In this document: one piece after another, positions 18,662 through 28,815 of the stretch
Layout of the letters: each line of letters begins with the position of its first letter
Numbering within the stretch: position 1 is the first letter of the stretch
From: Spiractinospora alimapuensis
Lineage (GTDB): Bacteria; Actinomycetota; Actinomycetes; Streptosporangiales; Streptosporangiaceae
Length of the DNA: 64,000 nt
Assembly: GCF_018437505.1 (NCBI RefSeq)
Contig: NZ_CP072467.1
Span: 1,736,001 to 1,800,000 of the forward strand
Direction: 5' to 3'
The notes under the pieces: generated by a model
Databases searched by the model: none
What the model was told of the DNA's origin: nothing
The model's input: only the letters and a program-made list of their open reading frames with translations
Made by a program: the position numbers and the translations under genes

Positions 18662-21568
18662 TCAGTCCCGGGGCTTCTCCCGCATCTCGAACGTCTCGAT
18701 CGTGTCACCGAGCTGGATGTTGTTGTATCCAACCCCGATACCACACTCGAAGCCGTCCCGGACCTCGGTCGCGTCGTCCTTGAAGCGACGCAGCGAGGAC
18801 ACGGTGAGGTTGTCGGCGACAACCACGCCGTCCCGAATGAGCCGGGCGCTGGCGTTGCGGCGGATGATGCCGTCGCGGACGATCGAGCCGGCCACGTTGC
18901 CGATCCGAGGCACCTTGAAGACCTCGCGGATCTCCGCGCTGCCCAGCTTGACCTCTTCGTAGATCGGCTTGAGCATCCCCTTGAGCGCGGCCTCCACCTC
19001 GTCGATCGCCTGGTAGATGACCGAGTAGTAGCGGATGTCGACACCCATGCGGTCCGCGAGCTCGCTGTTCTTGCCCTCGGTACGGACGTTGAACCCGATG
19101 ATGATCGCGTCGGCGGAGGAGGCGAGGTTGATGTCGTTCTGCGTGATCGCGCCGACACCGCGACCGATCACCCGGATCCGAACCTCGTCGCCACCGGCGT
19201 CGATCTTCATCAGCGACTCTTCGAGCGCCTCGACCGAACCCGACATGTCACCCTTGATCAGCAGCAGCAGCTCCTGGCGCTGCCCCTCTTCCAGGGTCCG
19301 CTGCCAGTTGTCGAGGGTCACCCGGCGGCTGGCCTTGGCCTGCTCCGCGAACCGTTCCCGCGCCTCGCGCTGCTGCGCGATCTGTCGGCCCACCCGGTCG
19401 TCCTTGACGACCAGGAAGTTGTCACCCGCGCTGGGAACGTTGGTGAGTCCCAACACCTGGACGGGACGCGACGGAGTCGCCTCGTCGACGTTCTTGCCGT
19501 GCTCGTCGAGCATGGCGCGAACGCGGCCGTAGGCGTCGCCACAGACGATGGAGTCCCCGACCTTCAGGGTTCCGCGCTGCACCAGCACCGTCGCCATGGA
19601 GCCACGGCCACGGTCGAGGTAGGCCTCGATCGCGATACCCTGCGCGTCCTGCGTGGGGTTCGCCTTCAGCTCCAGCTCGGCGTCGGACGTCAGGACGACC
19701 GACTCCAGCAGGTTGTCGATGCCCATTCGCTGCAGTGCGGAAATGTCCACGAACTGGGTTTCGCCACCGTACTCCTCGGCGACGAGACCGTACTCGGTGA
19801 GCTGCGCCCGCACCTTCTGCGGATCCGCGCCCTCCTTGTCGATCTTGTTCACCGCGACCACGATCGGGACCTCGGCCGCCTTCGCGTGGTCGATGGCCTC
19901 CGCGGTCTGCGGCTTGACACCGTCGTCCGCGGCGACCACCAGCACGGCGATGTCGGTGGCCTGGGCACCACGGGCACGCATGGCGGTGAACGCCTCGTGA
20001 CCAGGGGTGTCGATGAAGGTGATCCGACGCTCTTCGCCGTCGACCTCCGTCGCCACCTGGTAGGCACCGATGTGCTGGGTGATGCCACCGGCCTCGCCGC
20101 TGACCACGTTGGACTGTCGGATCGCGTCCAACAGCTTGGTCTTACCGTGGTCGACGTGACCCATGACCGTCACGACTGGCGGACGGGGCATGAGCTCCGC
20201 GTCCGTGCCCTCGTCCTCACCGAACTCGATGTGGAAGGACTCCAGCAGCTCGCGGTCCTCGTCCTCCGGGCTCACGACCTGGATGTCGTAGTTGAGCTCC
20301 TGACCCAACAGGGCCAGGGTCTCACCCGGAAGCGACTGGGTCGCGGTCACCATCTCGCCCAGGTGCATCATGACCTGGACCAGCGACGCCGGGTTGACCC
20401 CGATCTTGTCACCGAAGTCGGCGAGCGAGGCGCCCTGGGACAACCGGATGACCTGACCGTTGCCGCCGGGGATCTTCACCCCGCCGAACGACGGCGCCTG
20501 CATCTCGTTGAACTCTTGACGGCGCTGCTTCTTGGACTTGCGCGCACGACCCGGACGACCGCCGGGGCGACCGAACGCTCCGGCCGTGCCACCACCGCGG
20601 CCGCGACCACCCGGGCCCGGACGGCCGGGAGGGCCACCAGGGCCACGGCCAGGGCCGCCCCCGCTACCGGGGCGCGGACCGGCACCCGCCGGGGCACCGC
20701 CGCCACCGCGGCCGGGCGCACCCGCGCCACCGCCACGGCCGGGACCGCCCCGACCGCCGCCGCCGCGACCGCCGCCACCACCCTGGGTGGGACGGGACGA
20801 GGGCATGTTCATCGGGCTCGGCCGCGGGCCACCCGGGCGGGGCGGCATGTTGGCCGGGCTGGGACGGGCGCCGCCACCGGGACGCGGGGTCTCGGGACGG
20901 GCCGTTCCGGAACGGTCCTTGTCACCACGCGGGGCACCGCCCCGCTCGCCGCCGCTGGGCCGTGCTCCGGCGCCGCCGCCCTGCTGCTGGCCGGGCGGGG
21001 CGGGACGCGGGCCGTTACGCGGGCTCGGCTTGGCCATGCCTTGGCTACTGGTGAACGGGTTGTTGCCGGGACGCGGGCCGGACGGCCGTGGGCCCGGACG
21101 TGGGGCACGACCGCCCCGGTCGCCCGAACCGGACGACGGGCGTCCACCGGGAGCTCCGGGCTTGGGACGCGGGCCGGGACGCGGCGCCGGCTTGGACGCC
21201 TGCTCCTCGGGCTCGGCCACCGGTTCCGGCGCCTCCGCGACGGGCTGCGCCTCAGGCTCGGCCGCCGGCTGCGGCGCCTCGGGCACCGACTGTTCCGACT
21301 GCTCCGCGGGCTTGGGAGCCGGCGCGGGAGCCTTGGGCTTGGGGCCCGGCTTCGGCGCTGGCTTCGCCTCGGACTTGGACTTGGTGGGCGCGGACTTGGC
21401 TTCGCCCGCACCGTTGTTGAACGCTTCCTTCAGACGACGGACGACCGGTGCCTCTATCGTCGAGGACGCCGAACGAACGAATTCGCCCATCTCGTTGAGC
21501 TTCGCCAGGACGGCTTTGCTCTCCACGCCAAATTCCTTGGCGAGTTCGTATACCCGGACCTTCGCCAC
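18662..21568 (-). CDS. infB: Translation initiation factor IF-2
   Basis: IF-2 is the GTPase that places initiator tRNA and joins the subunits. It has 968 residues. The N-terminus starts [16 protein letters not shown] and is followed by a low-complexity Pro/Gly/Arg region (about 70-345) typical of actinobacterial IF-2. A second IF2_N segment comes next. The G domain has GHVDHGKT near residue 470, the DTPGHEAF motif, and NKID near 575. Two beta-barrels and domain C follow. The GTG at 21568 has GAGGAGAG 3 nt upstream. Confidence 0.97.
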   Translation of the reverse strand: MAKVRVYELAKEFGVESKAVLAKLNEMGEFVRSASSTIEAPVVRRLKEAFNNGAGEAKSAPTKSKSEAKPAPKPGPKPKAPAPAPKPAEQSEQSVPEAPQPAAEPEAQPVAEAPEPVAEPEEQASKPAPRPGPRPKPGAPGGRPSSGSGDRGGRAPRPGPRPSGPRPGNNPFTSSQGMAKPSPRNGPRPAPPGQQQGGGAGARPSGGERGGAPRGDKDRSGTARPETPRPGGGARPSPANMPPRPGGPRPSPMNMPSSRPTQGGGGGRGGGGRGGPGRGGGAGAPGRGGGGAPAGAGPRPGSGGGPGRGPGGPPGRPGPGGRGRGGGTAGAFGRPGGRPGRARKSKKQRRQEFNEMQAPSFGGVKIPGGNGQVIRLSQGASLADFGDKIGVNPASLVQVMMHLGEMVTATQSLPGETLALLGQELNYDIQVVSPEDEDRELLESFHIEFGEDEGTDAELMPRPPVVTVMGHVDHGKTKLLDAIRQSNVVSGEAGGITQHIGAYQVATEVDGEERRITFIDTPGHEAFTAMRARGAQATDIAVLVVAADDGVKPQTAEAIDHAKAAEVPIVVAVNKIDKEGADPQKVRAQLTEYGLVAEEYGGETQFVDISALQRMGIDNLLESVVLTSDAELELKANPTQDAQGIAIEAYLDRGRGSMATVLVQRGTLKVGDSIVCGDAYGRVRAMLDEHGKNVDEATPSRPVQVLGLTNVPSAGDNFLVVKDDRVGRQIAQQREARERFAEQAKASRRVTLDNWQRTLEEGQRQELLLLIKGDMSGSVEALEESLMKIDAGGDEVRIRVIGRGVGAITQNDINLASSADAIIIGFNVRTEGKNSELADRMGVDIRYYSVIYQAIDEVEAALKGMLKPIYEEVKLGSAEIREVFKVPRIGNVAGSIVRDGIIRRNASARLIRDGVVVADNLTVSSLRRFKDDATEVRDGFECGIGVGYNNIQLGDTIETFEMREKPRD

Positions 21569-21625
21569 TACTCTCCTCTACTCAAGGCCCGGGCATGGGT
21601 GTGTGCCGGACCCCGCTAGCTTGAC

Positions 21626-21659
21626 GTACTCATCGCAGCGTGCTCATCGAGTGCTCATC
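21626..21659 (-). repeat. Three copies of a 9-bp motif in the infB leader
   Basis: On the coding strand GATGAGCAC occurs twice and GATGAGTAC once, at spacings of 11 and 14 bp, 60-90 nt upstream of infB. Each copy holds an ATG followed closely by a stop in some frame. The role is unknown. The rest of the ylxR-infB gap (21569-21847) shows nothing else. Confidence 0.4.
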
Positions 21660-21847
21660 AGCTTCTCGACCCGCTTCCGACTGGTGTCGTGACTGTCATG
21701 CGTGCGACCCTTCTGCTGTCAGGCGACACACCAAACCCCACCGGGGCTCAGTAGATTCAACGCACTGTGTTGGTCTAACGCGAGAACCGGCGCGGTACTT
21801 CCCACCCTATCTCGGTTCTACCGGCGTGTTGTACGCCTCCCCGCCCG

Positions 21848-22129
21848 TTATGCCTCTGAGACCACGGCGTCCCGCACCGCGCCCGCGTCCACGCAGCCCC
21901 GCGACCGCAGGGCGCGTTGCCAGGCGCGGCGCTTGCTCGCCCGATCGACGCACGCCGCGTCGGGATGGACGTAGGCCCCGCGACCCGGCAACACGCGCCC
22001 GGGGTCCGGGAGCGCCCGCCCGTCGACCAGCGCCACGCGCAGCAGCACGTCCTGTGCCTCACGCCGACGACACCCGACACAGGTCCGTACCGGGCCGACC
22101 GTCGTACCGGCCTCAGTACGCGGGGGCAT
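21848..22129 (-). CDS. ylxR: YlxR-family RNA-binding protein
   Basis: A 93-residue DUF448 protein with the signature RTCVGCRRR near residue 16 and GRGAYVHPD near 49. These small proteins sit between nusA and infB across bacteria; proposed roles are nucleoid- or RNA-binding. The ATG at 22129 overlaps the nusA end by 17 bp, consistent with coupling. Confidence 0.9.
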   Translation of the reverse strand: MPPRTEAGTTVGPVRTCVGCRRREAQDVLLRVALVDGRALPDPGRVLPGRGAYVHPDAACVDRASKRRAWQRALRSRGCVDAGAVRDAVVSEA

Positions 22130-23141
22130 CCGGGGACCCCGAGGACTCGGCGACCTCCGCGGCGACCCCCTCGTCCTCGCCGGTGTCGGAACGGATGTCG
22201 ATCCGCCAACCGGTGAGCCGGGCGGCCAGACGGGCGTTCTGGCCCTCCTTGCCGATGGCGAGGGACTGCTGGTAGTCCGGCACGGTCACACGGGCCACCC
22301 GAGCGTCCGCGTCGAGGACCTCGACGTGGCTGACCCGGGCCGGAGACAGGGCGTTGCCCACGAATTCGGCCGGGTCCTCAGAGTAGTCGATGATGTCGAT
22401 CTTCTCGCCGGCCAGTTCGGCCATCACGTTGCGCACCCGACCGCCCATGGGGCCGATGCACGCGCCCTTGGCGTTGACGCCGGGACGCCGCGACCGCACC
22501 GCGAGCTTCGTCCGGTGCCCCGCCTCCCGCGCGATGGCGGCGATCTCGACGGTCCCGTCGGCGATCTCGGGGACCTCGAGGGTGAATAGCTTGCGCACGA
22601 GGTTGGGGTGCGTACGGGACAACGTCACCTGCGGGCCCTTCTGGCCCTTGCGCACCTGCACCACGTAGCAACGGATCCGCTCGCCGTGGAGGTAGCTCTC
22701 CGAGGGGACCTGCTCCTGGAGGGGGAGCACGGCCTCGATCTTGCCGAGGTCGACGAGGATGTTCTTCGGGTCGTTGCCCTGCTGGATGATGCCGGCGACG
22801 ATGTCGGACTCGCGTCCGGCGAACTCGCCCAGGGTCAGTTCGTCCTCGGCGTCGCGCAGACGCTGCAGGATCACCTGCTTCGCCGTCGACGTGGCGATGC
22901 GCCCGAAGCCGCTGGGGGTGGCGTCGTACTCGCGGACCACCTCGCCCTCGTCGTCGGTTTCCCCGGCCCAGACGATGACGTGGCCGGTGTCACGGTTCAG
23001 CTCGACGCGCGCCTTGTTCGCCGTCCCCTCCTGGCGGTTGTAGGCGATCAGCAGCGCGTCCTCGATGGCCTTGACGACGAGGTCCACCGAGATGTCCTTC
23101 TCGCGTTCCAGGCTGCGAAGGACGGTCATGTCGATATCCAC
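22113..23141 (-). CDS. nusA: Transcription termination/antitermination factor NusA
   Basis: NusA binds RNA polymerase and modulates pausing, termination and rRNA antitermination. The 342-residue protein has the N-terminal polymerase-binding domain, an S1 domain (about 110-180), KH1 with [11 protein letters not shown] near 240 and KH2 with [15 protein letters not shown] near 305. It lacks the C-terminal acidic repeats of enterobacterial NusA, as is usual in actinobacteria. The start is the GTG at 23141 with GGGGGAG upstream; an internal ATG at 23129 is an alternative. It follows rimP by 14 bp. Confidence 0.96.
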   Translation of the reverse strand: MDIDMTVLRSLEREKDISVDLVVKAIEDALLIAYNRQEGTANKARVELNRDTGHVIVWAGETDDEGEVVREYDATPSGFGRIATSTAKQVILQRLRDAEDELTLGEFAGRESDIVAGIIQQGNDPKNILVDLGKIEAVLPLQEQVPSESYLHGERIRCYVVQVRKGQKGPQVTLSRTHPNLVRKLFTLEVPEIADGTVEIAAIAREAGHRTKLAVRSRRPGVNAKGACIGPMGGRVRNVMAELAGEKIDIIDYSEDPAEFVGNALSPARVSHVEVLDADARVARVTVPDYQQSLAIGKEGQNARLAARLTGWRIDIRSDTGEDEGVAAEVAESSGSPDAPAY

Positions 23142-23155
23142 GGGGCTCCCCCTCG

Positions 23156-23683
23156 TTACGCGCCGGTGGTCGGGCCATCGGCGCGGTTGAACTCCACCTG
23201 CACCTTGCCACGCCCCAGGTCAGAATAGCCGCACACTCGGGAGTGGCCGTCGGTGTCCAGCGTCACGCCCTCGGAGTCGGCGGCCGTGACGCGTGCGAGG
23301 ATCTCCTCTTCGTTGCCTGACGCCTGGGTGGGGGCCACGTCAGCGGACGTTGCTTCGCGGGGAACGGTCACCCGAACCAACCGACCGACCGACCTGCGCC
23401 AGTGTCGCGGCTCCACCAGTGGACGGTCGACGCCCGGAGAGGTCACCTCCAGGACGTAGGGGCCGTTGCCCATGACGTCGGAGTCGTCCAGCAGCCGGGA
23501 CACGTCCTGGGAGACGTCGGCGACGGTGTCCAGGTCGACCCCGTCGTCACTGTCGACGACGAGTCGCAGGAGACGCCGTTTGCCGGCCGGAACGATCTCG
23601 ATGTCCTCCAGGTCGACCCCGGCGGCGGTGAGCGCCGGATCGATCACGCGCGCCAGTCGCTCGTGGCGTGCCTGCGCACTCAT
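23156..23683 (-). CDS. rimP: Ribosome maturation factor RimP
   Basis: RimP acts in 30S subunit assembly. The 175-residue protein has the expected [15 protein letters not shown] motif near residue 80 and the C-terminal SH3-like half. The ATG at 23683 ([11 protein letters not shown]) with GGGAGG upstream is preferred to a start 39 nt further out. It is the first gene of the rimP-nusA-ylxR-infB series and is divergent from the lipoprotein gene. A 14-bp palindrome (AGACT-AGCG-AGTCT, 23792-23805) lies in the divergent region. Confidence 0.93.
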   Translation of the reverse strand: MSAQARHERLARVIDPALTAAGVDLEDIEIVPAGKRRLLRLVVDSDDGVDLDTVADVSQDVSRLLDDSDVMGNGPYVLEVTSPGVDRPLVEPRHWRRSVGRLVRVTVPREATSADVAPTQASGNEEEILARVTAADSEGVTLDTDGHSRVCGYSDLGRGKVQVEFNRADGPTTGA

Positions 23684-23880
23684 GTGGCCTCCCTGGTCTT
23701 TTGTCGAAGCGGTCCACCGCACCCATTCCTGGCGACTACGTGCGGTGTTTCCGTTGACCGCCGGTCCCGGGATGAACGGGTGGATCTCCCTAGACTAGCG
23801 AGTCTGAACACCCAACAAGCGGGGTGGAGCATTTCGACCTCAATGCACGAGCCACCGCCGAGGCGTGGAAGGATTACCCT

Positions 23881-24390
23881 GTGCGTCCGCCCGAGCCCAC
23901 TCCTTCGCCGTCACGTCGACAGGTCTTCGCCTCCGCTGGCCTCGTCGCCGCTGCGGGGGTCGCGCTCGCCGGCTGCCGAGGATCGGACTGGTACGACCAA
24001 CCCGTGAGCGTGGACGAGAGTGTGCTGCGCTCCGCCATCACCGCGAAGCGGCGGCTCCTCGCCCGATACGACGTGACCCAGACACAGGGTGGCGCGGACG
24101 GCCCCGACGACCCGGAGACGCTGGACTCCCTGGTACAGCGCCACCACGAGCACGTGGACCTGTTGGAGGGTCGACTGCCGGAGCGGACCGACACCGAGCC
24201 GTTGCCCGAGCCCACGCTCGGCCCCGAACCGGAGGCGCCTCTGTCGGCCGCGGCCCTGGCCGTGGCGGAGCGCGGCGCGGCGGCGCGGCATGCCCAGCTC
24301 GCCTCCGAGGCGGAGGACCCGTCGCTGGCCCAACTGTTGAGCAGCATCAGCGCCAGTGAGGTCGGCCACGCGTGGATCTTGGAGAGGTGA
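23881..24390 (+). CDS. Tat-type lipoprotein with ferritin-like domain
   Basis: A 169-residue protein with a twin-arginine signal (SRRQVF), a hydrophobic stretch ASAGLVAAAGVALAGC whose LAGC is a lipobox, then an alpha-helical region with SAITAKRRLLARYD, RHHEHVDLLEGRL and a conserved AAARHAQLAS. The pattern fits a membrane-tethered ferritin-like protein and pairs with the DUF4439 gene 3 bp downstream. The GTG at 23881 is chosen because GGAAGGA lies 7 nt upstream. The iron-binding role is inference. Confidence 0.8.
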   Translation: MRPPEPTPSPSRRQVFASAGLVAAAGVALAGCRGSDWYDQPVSVDESVLRSAITAKRRLLARYDVTQTQGGADGPDDPETLDSLVQRHHEHVDLLEGRLPERTDTEPLPEPTLGPEPEAPLSAAALAVAERGAAARHAQLASEAEDPSLAQLLSSISASEVGHAWILER

Positions 24391-24393
24391 GGA

Positions 24394-24834
24394 GTGGCAG
24401 CGGAACCCGCAGAGCCTCCGGAGCGTGAGGCGGCCCTGCAGCAGGCCCTGGCCGCGGAGCACGCGGCGGTGCACGGGTACGGATTCGTGGGCGCGCACTC
24501 CGTCGAGGGGGACCGGACGCGGTCGCGGTGGCACCGGGACGCCCATCGACGTCAACGTGACGAACTGCGCGACGCGCTGCTCGCCCTGGACGCGACCCCG
24601 GTGCCGTCGGAGAGTGCCTACCCGCCGCCGGAGAGCACCGACGCGACGGCACTGTCGGATTTCGCGATGGGTATGGAGGAGCGCTGCTCCCAGGCCTATT
24701 TGGAGCTGTCCGGGGTCGCCGACCCCTGGTTGCGGGAACTCGCGGCGCGCAACCTGGCCGAGGCCACCATCCGTGCCCTCGCCTGGGGGGCCGAACTCCC
24801 CACCTACCCCGGTTTCGCCGACGACTCCCCCTGA
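24394..24834 (+). CDS. DUF4439 ferritin-like protein
   Basis: A 146-residue helical protein of the DUF4439 family. It starts with ALQQALAAEHAAVHGYGFVGAH, where a Glu-x-x-x-His pair lies on the first helix. Next comes HRDAHRRQRDELRDALLALDA, and the C-terminal half contains EERCSQAYLELSGVADP. The helices and their carboxylate/histidine residues suggest a ferritin-like bundle; no activity is established. The GTG at 24394 follows the lipoprotein stop by 3 bp and probably forms one transcript with it. Confidence 0.8.
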   Translation: MAAEPAEPPEREAALQQALAAEHAAVHGYGFVGAHSVEGDRTRSRWHRDAHRRQRDELRDALLALDATPVPSESAYPPPESTDATALSDFAMGMEERCSQAYLELSGVADPWLRELAARNLAEATIRALAWGAELPTYPGFADDSP

Positions 24835-24921
24835 CCCCCGATCGGGCCAACCCCCACCAACGTTGCTCCACCCCCATCGGAGTCAGAGCGCGTCCAACAG
24901 GTGGGGGTGCGGTTCACCCTG

Positions 24922-24956
24922 CCCGAACGGGGGCGTGTGACCCACCCCCGTTCGGG
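24922..24956. terminator. Hairpin between convergent DUF4439 gene and proS
   Basis: A perfect 12-bp stem (CCCGAACGGGGG) with an 11-nt loop lies 5 bp from the proS stop and 88 bp after the DUF4439 gene. It can serve both strands. Confidence 0.75.
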
Positions 24957-24961
24957 GTGGG

Positions 24962-26716
24962 TCACCGGACCAGAGCCGTGATGCGTTCCACGGCCGATTC
25001 CGGACTCAGTTCCTCGCGCTCGCCGGAGACCCGGTCACGGAGCTCCACGAGCCCGTTGGCCCAACCCTTGCCGACGATGAGGATGGTGGGCACACCCAGC
25101 AGTTCGGAGTCGGTGAACTTCACGCCGGGCGATACACCGTTGCGGTCGTCGACCAGCACCCGCACCCCACGCTCCTCCAACTGTTCGCCGAGGCGCAGGG
25201 CGGCCTCCACCTGCTCCCCCTTGCCGGTGCCCACGATGTGCACGTCGGCGGGGGCGATGACGCGGGGCCAGATGATGCCCCTGTCGTCGTGGGACTGTTC
25301 GATGACGGCGGCGAGCACGCGGGACACGCCGAGACCGTAGGAGCCCATGGTGATGCGTCGGGGCTTTCCGTCAGGGCCCAGGGCGTCGAGCTGGGCCGCG
25401 TCGGCGTACTTGCGTCCGAGCTGGAAGACGTGCCCCACCTCGATCCCGCGCGCGGTGTAGAGGGTCCCGGTGCCGTCGGGCGAGGGGTCTCCGTCGCGCA
25501 CGTCGGCGACGTCCAGCACGCCCGTGGGTACGAAGTCCCGACCGGCCACGAGGTCGACGATGTGGTGGTCCACCTTGTCCGCACCGGTCACCCAGCGGGT
25601 GCCCTCGACGATCCGCGGGTCGGCGTAGAACTCCAGCTCGTTGCCGAGCAGCGCGTTCGGGCCGACGTAGCCCTTGGTGAGGAACGGGTTCGCGGCGAAG
25701 TCCTCGTCCTCCAGCAGCGCGATCTCGGCCGGGTGCAGTGCCGCCTCCAGGCGGGTCATGTCCACCTCACGGTCGCCGGGTACACCGACGCCGAGGATCC
25801 GCCAGTCCTTCTCTCCCGGCTCCTGCACCTTGACCAGGACGTTCTTGAGGGTGTCACCAGCGGTGAAGGTACGTCCCCCGCCGACCTCGTGGTCGTTGAG
25901 GTAGTCGACCAGCGAGTCGATCGTGGGGGTGTCCGGCGTGTGGTGGACCTCGGCCGCGGGCAACCCGTCCAACGGCCGGGCGGCGGGGGCCGGAACGCGT
26001 ACGGCCTCCACGTTGGCCGCGAAGTCCGACCCGGTGCTGCGGACGAAGGTGTCCTCACCGTTGGGCGTCTCCGCGAGGAACTCCTCCGACGCCGATCCGC
26101 CCATGGCCCCGGACATCGCCGAGACGATCACGTAGCGCAGGCCAAGGCGGTCGAAGATACGGATGTAGGCGTCGCGGTGCTTGGTGTAGGCGACCTCGAG
26201 GCCCTCGTCGTCGATGTCGAAGGAATAGGAGTCCTTCATGTGGAACTCCCGTCCCCGCAGCACCCCCGCCCGCGGCCGCGCCTCGTCACGGAACTTCTCC
26301 TGGATCTGGTACAGGATCGCGGGGAAGTCCTTGTAGGAGGAGTACATGCCCTTCACGAGGTCGGCGAAGACCTCCTCGTGGGTGGGGCCGAGCATGTACT
26401 CGGCGCCCTTGCGGTCGTTGAGCCGGAACGCGGTGTCCCCGTACTCGGTCCAGCGGTTGCTGGCCTCGTAGTACTCCCGGGGCACCAGCGCGGGCAGGAG
26501 CAGCTCCTGGCCGCCGATGGCGTTCATCTCCTCGCGCACGACCTGGCTCAGGTTGTCCAGGACGACCTTGCCGAGGGGCAACCAGGAATACACGCCGGGC
26601 GCGGTGCGCCGAACGTATCCGCCGCGCACCATGAGCTTGTGGCTCGGCAGCTCGGCGTCCGCCGGATCCTCACGCAGGGTGCGTAGGAACAGGGTCGACA
26701 TCCGCAGCACGGCCAC
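24962..26716 (-). CDS. proS: Prolyl-tRNA synthetase, bacterial type
   Basis: ProS charges tRNA-Pro. The 584-residue protein has the class II motifs: motif 1 around [10 protein letters not shown]-like [13 protein letters not shown], motif 2 [19 protein letters not shown] near residue 145, and motif 3 [15 protein letters not shown] near 440. An insertion editing domain lies between motifs 2 and 3, marking the prokaryotic form. The anticodon-binding domain is C-terminal. The start is the GTG at 26716; an in-frame GTG two codons later (MLRMSTL) is possible. Confidence 0.96.
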   Translation of the reverse strand: MAVLRMSTLFLRTLREDPADAELPSHKLMVRGGYVRRTAPGVYSWLPLGKVVLDNLSQVVREEMNAIGGQELLLPALVPREYYEASNRWTEYGDTAFRLNDRKGAEYMLGPTHEEVFADLVKGMYSSYKDFPAILYQIQEKFRDEARPRAGVLRGREFHMKDSYSFDIDDEGLEVAYTKHRDAYIRIFDRLGLRYVIVSAMSGAMGGSASEEFLAETPNGEDTFVRSTGSDFAANVEAVRVPAPAARPLDGLPAAEVHHTPDTPTIDSLVDYLNDHEVGGGRTFTAGDTLKNVLVKVQEPGEKDWRILGVGVPGDREVDMTRLEAALHPAEIALLEDEDFAANPFLTKGYVGPNALLGNELEFYADPRIVEGTRWVTGADKVDHHIVDLVAGRDFVPTGVLDVADVRDGDPSPDGTGTLYTARGIEVGHVFQLGRKYADAAQLDALGPDGKPRRITMGSYGLGVSRVLAAVIEQSHDDRGIIWPRVIAPADVHIVGTGKGEQVEAALRLGEQLEERGVRVLVDDRNGVSPGVKFTDSELLGVPTILIVGKGWANGLVELRDRVSGEREELSPESAVERITALVR

Positions 26717-26795
26717 TCCTCAGCTCAGGGGAAAGGATCCCCCAAGGCTAGCGCCCCGTGAGGGCACCCGCGGCCGGGACGCGAGCCGACGGACC

Positions 26796-27647
26796 TCACC
26801 GGCTGAAGACGTCCCGGGGAGGCAGGGGCGAGTCCTCGGCCGTGGCGTCGCGCGCGGGACGGGCGACGGCCGCGAAACGGTGGAGTTTGCGCCCGGAGAC
26901 CAGGCGCGCCATGTCGGGGTCCCGGTGGGCGCGACGGCTGAGCTCGTCGATCGGGAGCGGGCGGTGGCTGGCGAGCAGTACGAAGTTCCCGAACCGTCGA
27001 CCGCGCCACACCGCGGGTTCGGCGATCGCCGCGAGGTTGTCGGGGTCGAACACCTCGCGCAGGGTGGCGATCTGGCGGCGTACGTGCGCGAGCGATCCAC
27101 CGTCGCCCACGTTCACGGCGTAGATCCCGTCGGGGCGCAGCACGTTCGACGCGACCGCGACGAACTCCACGGTGGTCACGTTCGCCGGGGCGCGGGCTCC
27201 GGCGTAGACGTCGGTGACCACGAGGTCCGCGCTCGCCTCCCGCCGCTGTTCCAGCCACGCGCGGGCCTCACCGACGCCCACGCGGATCCGTGCCCGTGGA
27301 TCCCAGGGCAACCGGGCGCGGACCTGGTCGACGAGATCTCCGTCGATGTCCACCGCCCGCTGCCGAGACGCCGGCCGCGTCGCCGCGACGTAGCGCGCCA
27401 GCGTGAGGGCCCCCGCCCCCAGGTGAAAGGCGTCCACCGGCTCCCCCGCCGGGGCCAGGAGGTCGACGACGTGAGCGAGGCGCCGAACGTACTCGAAGTC
27501 GATCCGCGTCGGGTCGTCAAGATCGACGTGTGACTGGGGAACTCCCTCGACCATCAGCAGCCAGGAATTGGCACCCCCGTCAAGGTCACGCAAGACCTCC
27601 ACGCGCGGCGTCTGGTCAGCGGTCGAACCCGCGGCGGAGGACGGCAT
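26796..27647 (-). CDS. Spermidine synthase-like methyltransferase-fold protein
   Basis: A 283-residue protein of the polyamine-synthase superfamily. It has FHLGAGALTLARY near residue 85, the acidic VDIDGDLVD after the next strand, and the catalytic-region aspartate in DLVVTDVYAGARAP near 150. Actinobacterial homologues are common and mostly uncharacterised; many lack proven polyamine synthase activity. The ATG at 27647 (MPSSAAG) is chosen; an in-frame GTG at 27674 is possible. It is upstream of proS on the same strand, with a 79-bp gap. Confidence 0.82.
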   Translation of the reverse strand: MPSSAAGSTADQTPRVEVLRDLDGGANSWLLMVEGVPQSHVDLDDPTRIDFEYVRRLAHVVDLLAPAGEPVDAFHLGAGALTLARYVAATRPASRQRAVDIDGDLVDQVRARLPWDPRARIRVGVGEARAWLEQRREASADLVVTDVYAGARAPANVTTVEFVAVASNVLRPDGIYAVNVGDGGSLAHVRRQIATLREVFDPDNLAAIAEPAVWRGRRFGNFVLLASHRPLPIDELSRRAHRDPDMARLVSGRKLHRFAAVARPARDATAEDSPLPPRDVFSR

Positions 27648-28261
27648 ACCCCCAGTATCCCCGACACGTCGCACTGGACGACGCGCACGCGCGGGCAGGT
27701 CGCGCTGCGCACCGCGATGCGCCCGATGGGGGGCGCCCCGCCGTACCAGCGAGCGTCGGGGCCGCGCACGCGTTCGAGGAGGGACGCCTCATCGCCGACC
27801 GGTGTGTTCTCGGCCGGCCCTCCATTGGTCGCGGGCGGGAGACCGAGTCCGGTGACGAGTGCGTCTTCGCGTGTCTGGCGCGTCCGAGACGCCCGCTCAG
27901 GAGCGTTCGTCGCGGAGGTCTGGGCGCGCGGATACGCGGATCCGGTGAGCGATGCACCGATGCCGCACCGAAGCGGCCAGCACTCGATGCCCTGTGCGGC
28001 CAGCGCGCAGGCCTCGTCGCCCTCGGCACTCGCCGGTGCGAGAAGGAAACGCTCACAGCCGACGTCGTTGTGGCCGAAGGCGATCGCCTCGTTGACTGAC
28101 CGCCGGAAGACGTCCGACGTGGGTGAGCTGAACGGCTCGCGCGTCCCCGCTGCGTCGGTCGCGTTCATACCGGCGAGGTCCTCGACGAGCCGGTCGATGT
28201 CGACATCGGCCGATCGCGGCACGGGAAAGGCCAGGCGGGAGTCGTCCTCCACGATCACCAT
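27554..28261 (-). pseudogene. Degenerate Clp N-terminal-domain protein gene
   Basis: From the ATG at 28261 (MVIVEDDSRLAFPVPRSADV) an open frame of 235 codons contains one recognisable half-repeat of a Clp_N domain: RRSVNEAIAFGHNDVGCERFL, then ACALAAQGIECWPLR and ASLTGSAYPRAQT. In intact homologues this reads roughly ALxLGHNxxGxEHLLLxL. Beyond about 27900 the frame has no resemblance to anything and runs 94 bp into the neighbouring gene. I read this as a decayed regulatory or substrate-binding Clp_N protein. A divergent functional gene is the alternative. Confidence 0.5.
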
Positions 28262-28377
28262 ACGCACTTCGCTCGTGGTCACCAGGGGCGTCGCCAACCT
28301 GGGCACACTCGACGGCACGCGCGAGTACACCGTGCGCTCGCTAGGTGAACTCGGTGAGCCGTTCCAGCGCGGCGATA

Positions 28378-28452
28378 CCGGCATGGTCGGGTTGGCGATC
28401 CCGTTGATGGTGTCGCGCGCGGCCTCCGCCAAAAGCCCGTCCGTCGCACCGA
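28378..28452. repeat. 75-bp near-identical copy of an internal pnp segment
   Basis: Bases 28378-28452 match 12745-12819 inside pnp without gaps at 72 of 75 positions; the three differences are clustered G-to-A changes near 28431-28434. Similarity stops sharply at both ends. The copied part encodes [16 protein letters not shown] at the end of the KH domain. Around it, 28262-28815 shows no supported gene. The mechanism is unknown. Confidence 0.9.
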
Positions 28453-28815
28453 GAGCGGGTCGCGCGCGAGCGCCGCGCGCACCTCCAGAGCCTGCTGAGC
28501 CTCTCCTTCCCCGTATGGTCGCACGCGGAGGGACCAACAGCGCGGACCCCGGCCACACGGCCATGGCGCACCACGACTGGTGGCCCATAGGCCCAGTGGT
28601 ACGCACGTCACACCGTGAGCTCGAGGGCCGCCCGCGCTGGGCGGTCGACCACCATCTACAGTGGTCACGTGGAACATCGCCGAACCCTGTTCGCCACGCC
28701 CCCGCCGCGGAGCTGAGCCGGGGCGTCGCTTCGCCCATCCCACAGGTGGGGTGGGGTGTGATTCGCCCCGAGCCGACGTTTCCCTTGATCCGCGTCGCCT
28801 CTGGGGGGCTTTCAC

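Noticed and set aside
18143-21619. A plus-strand open frame of about 1158 codons opposite infB
   Set aside because: It is the antisense shadow of the GC-rich IF-2 gene; its Thr/Ala/Arg-rich part is the complement of the IF-2 low-complexity region.
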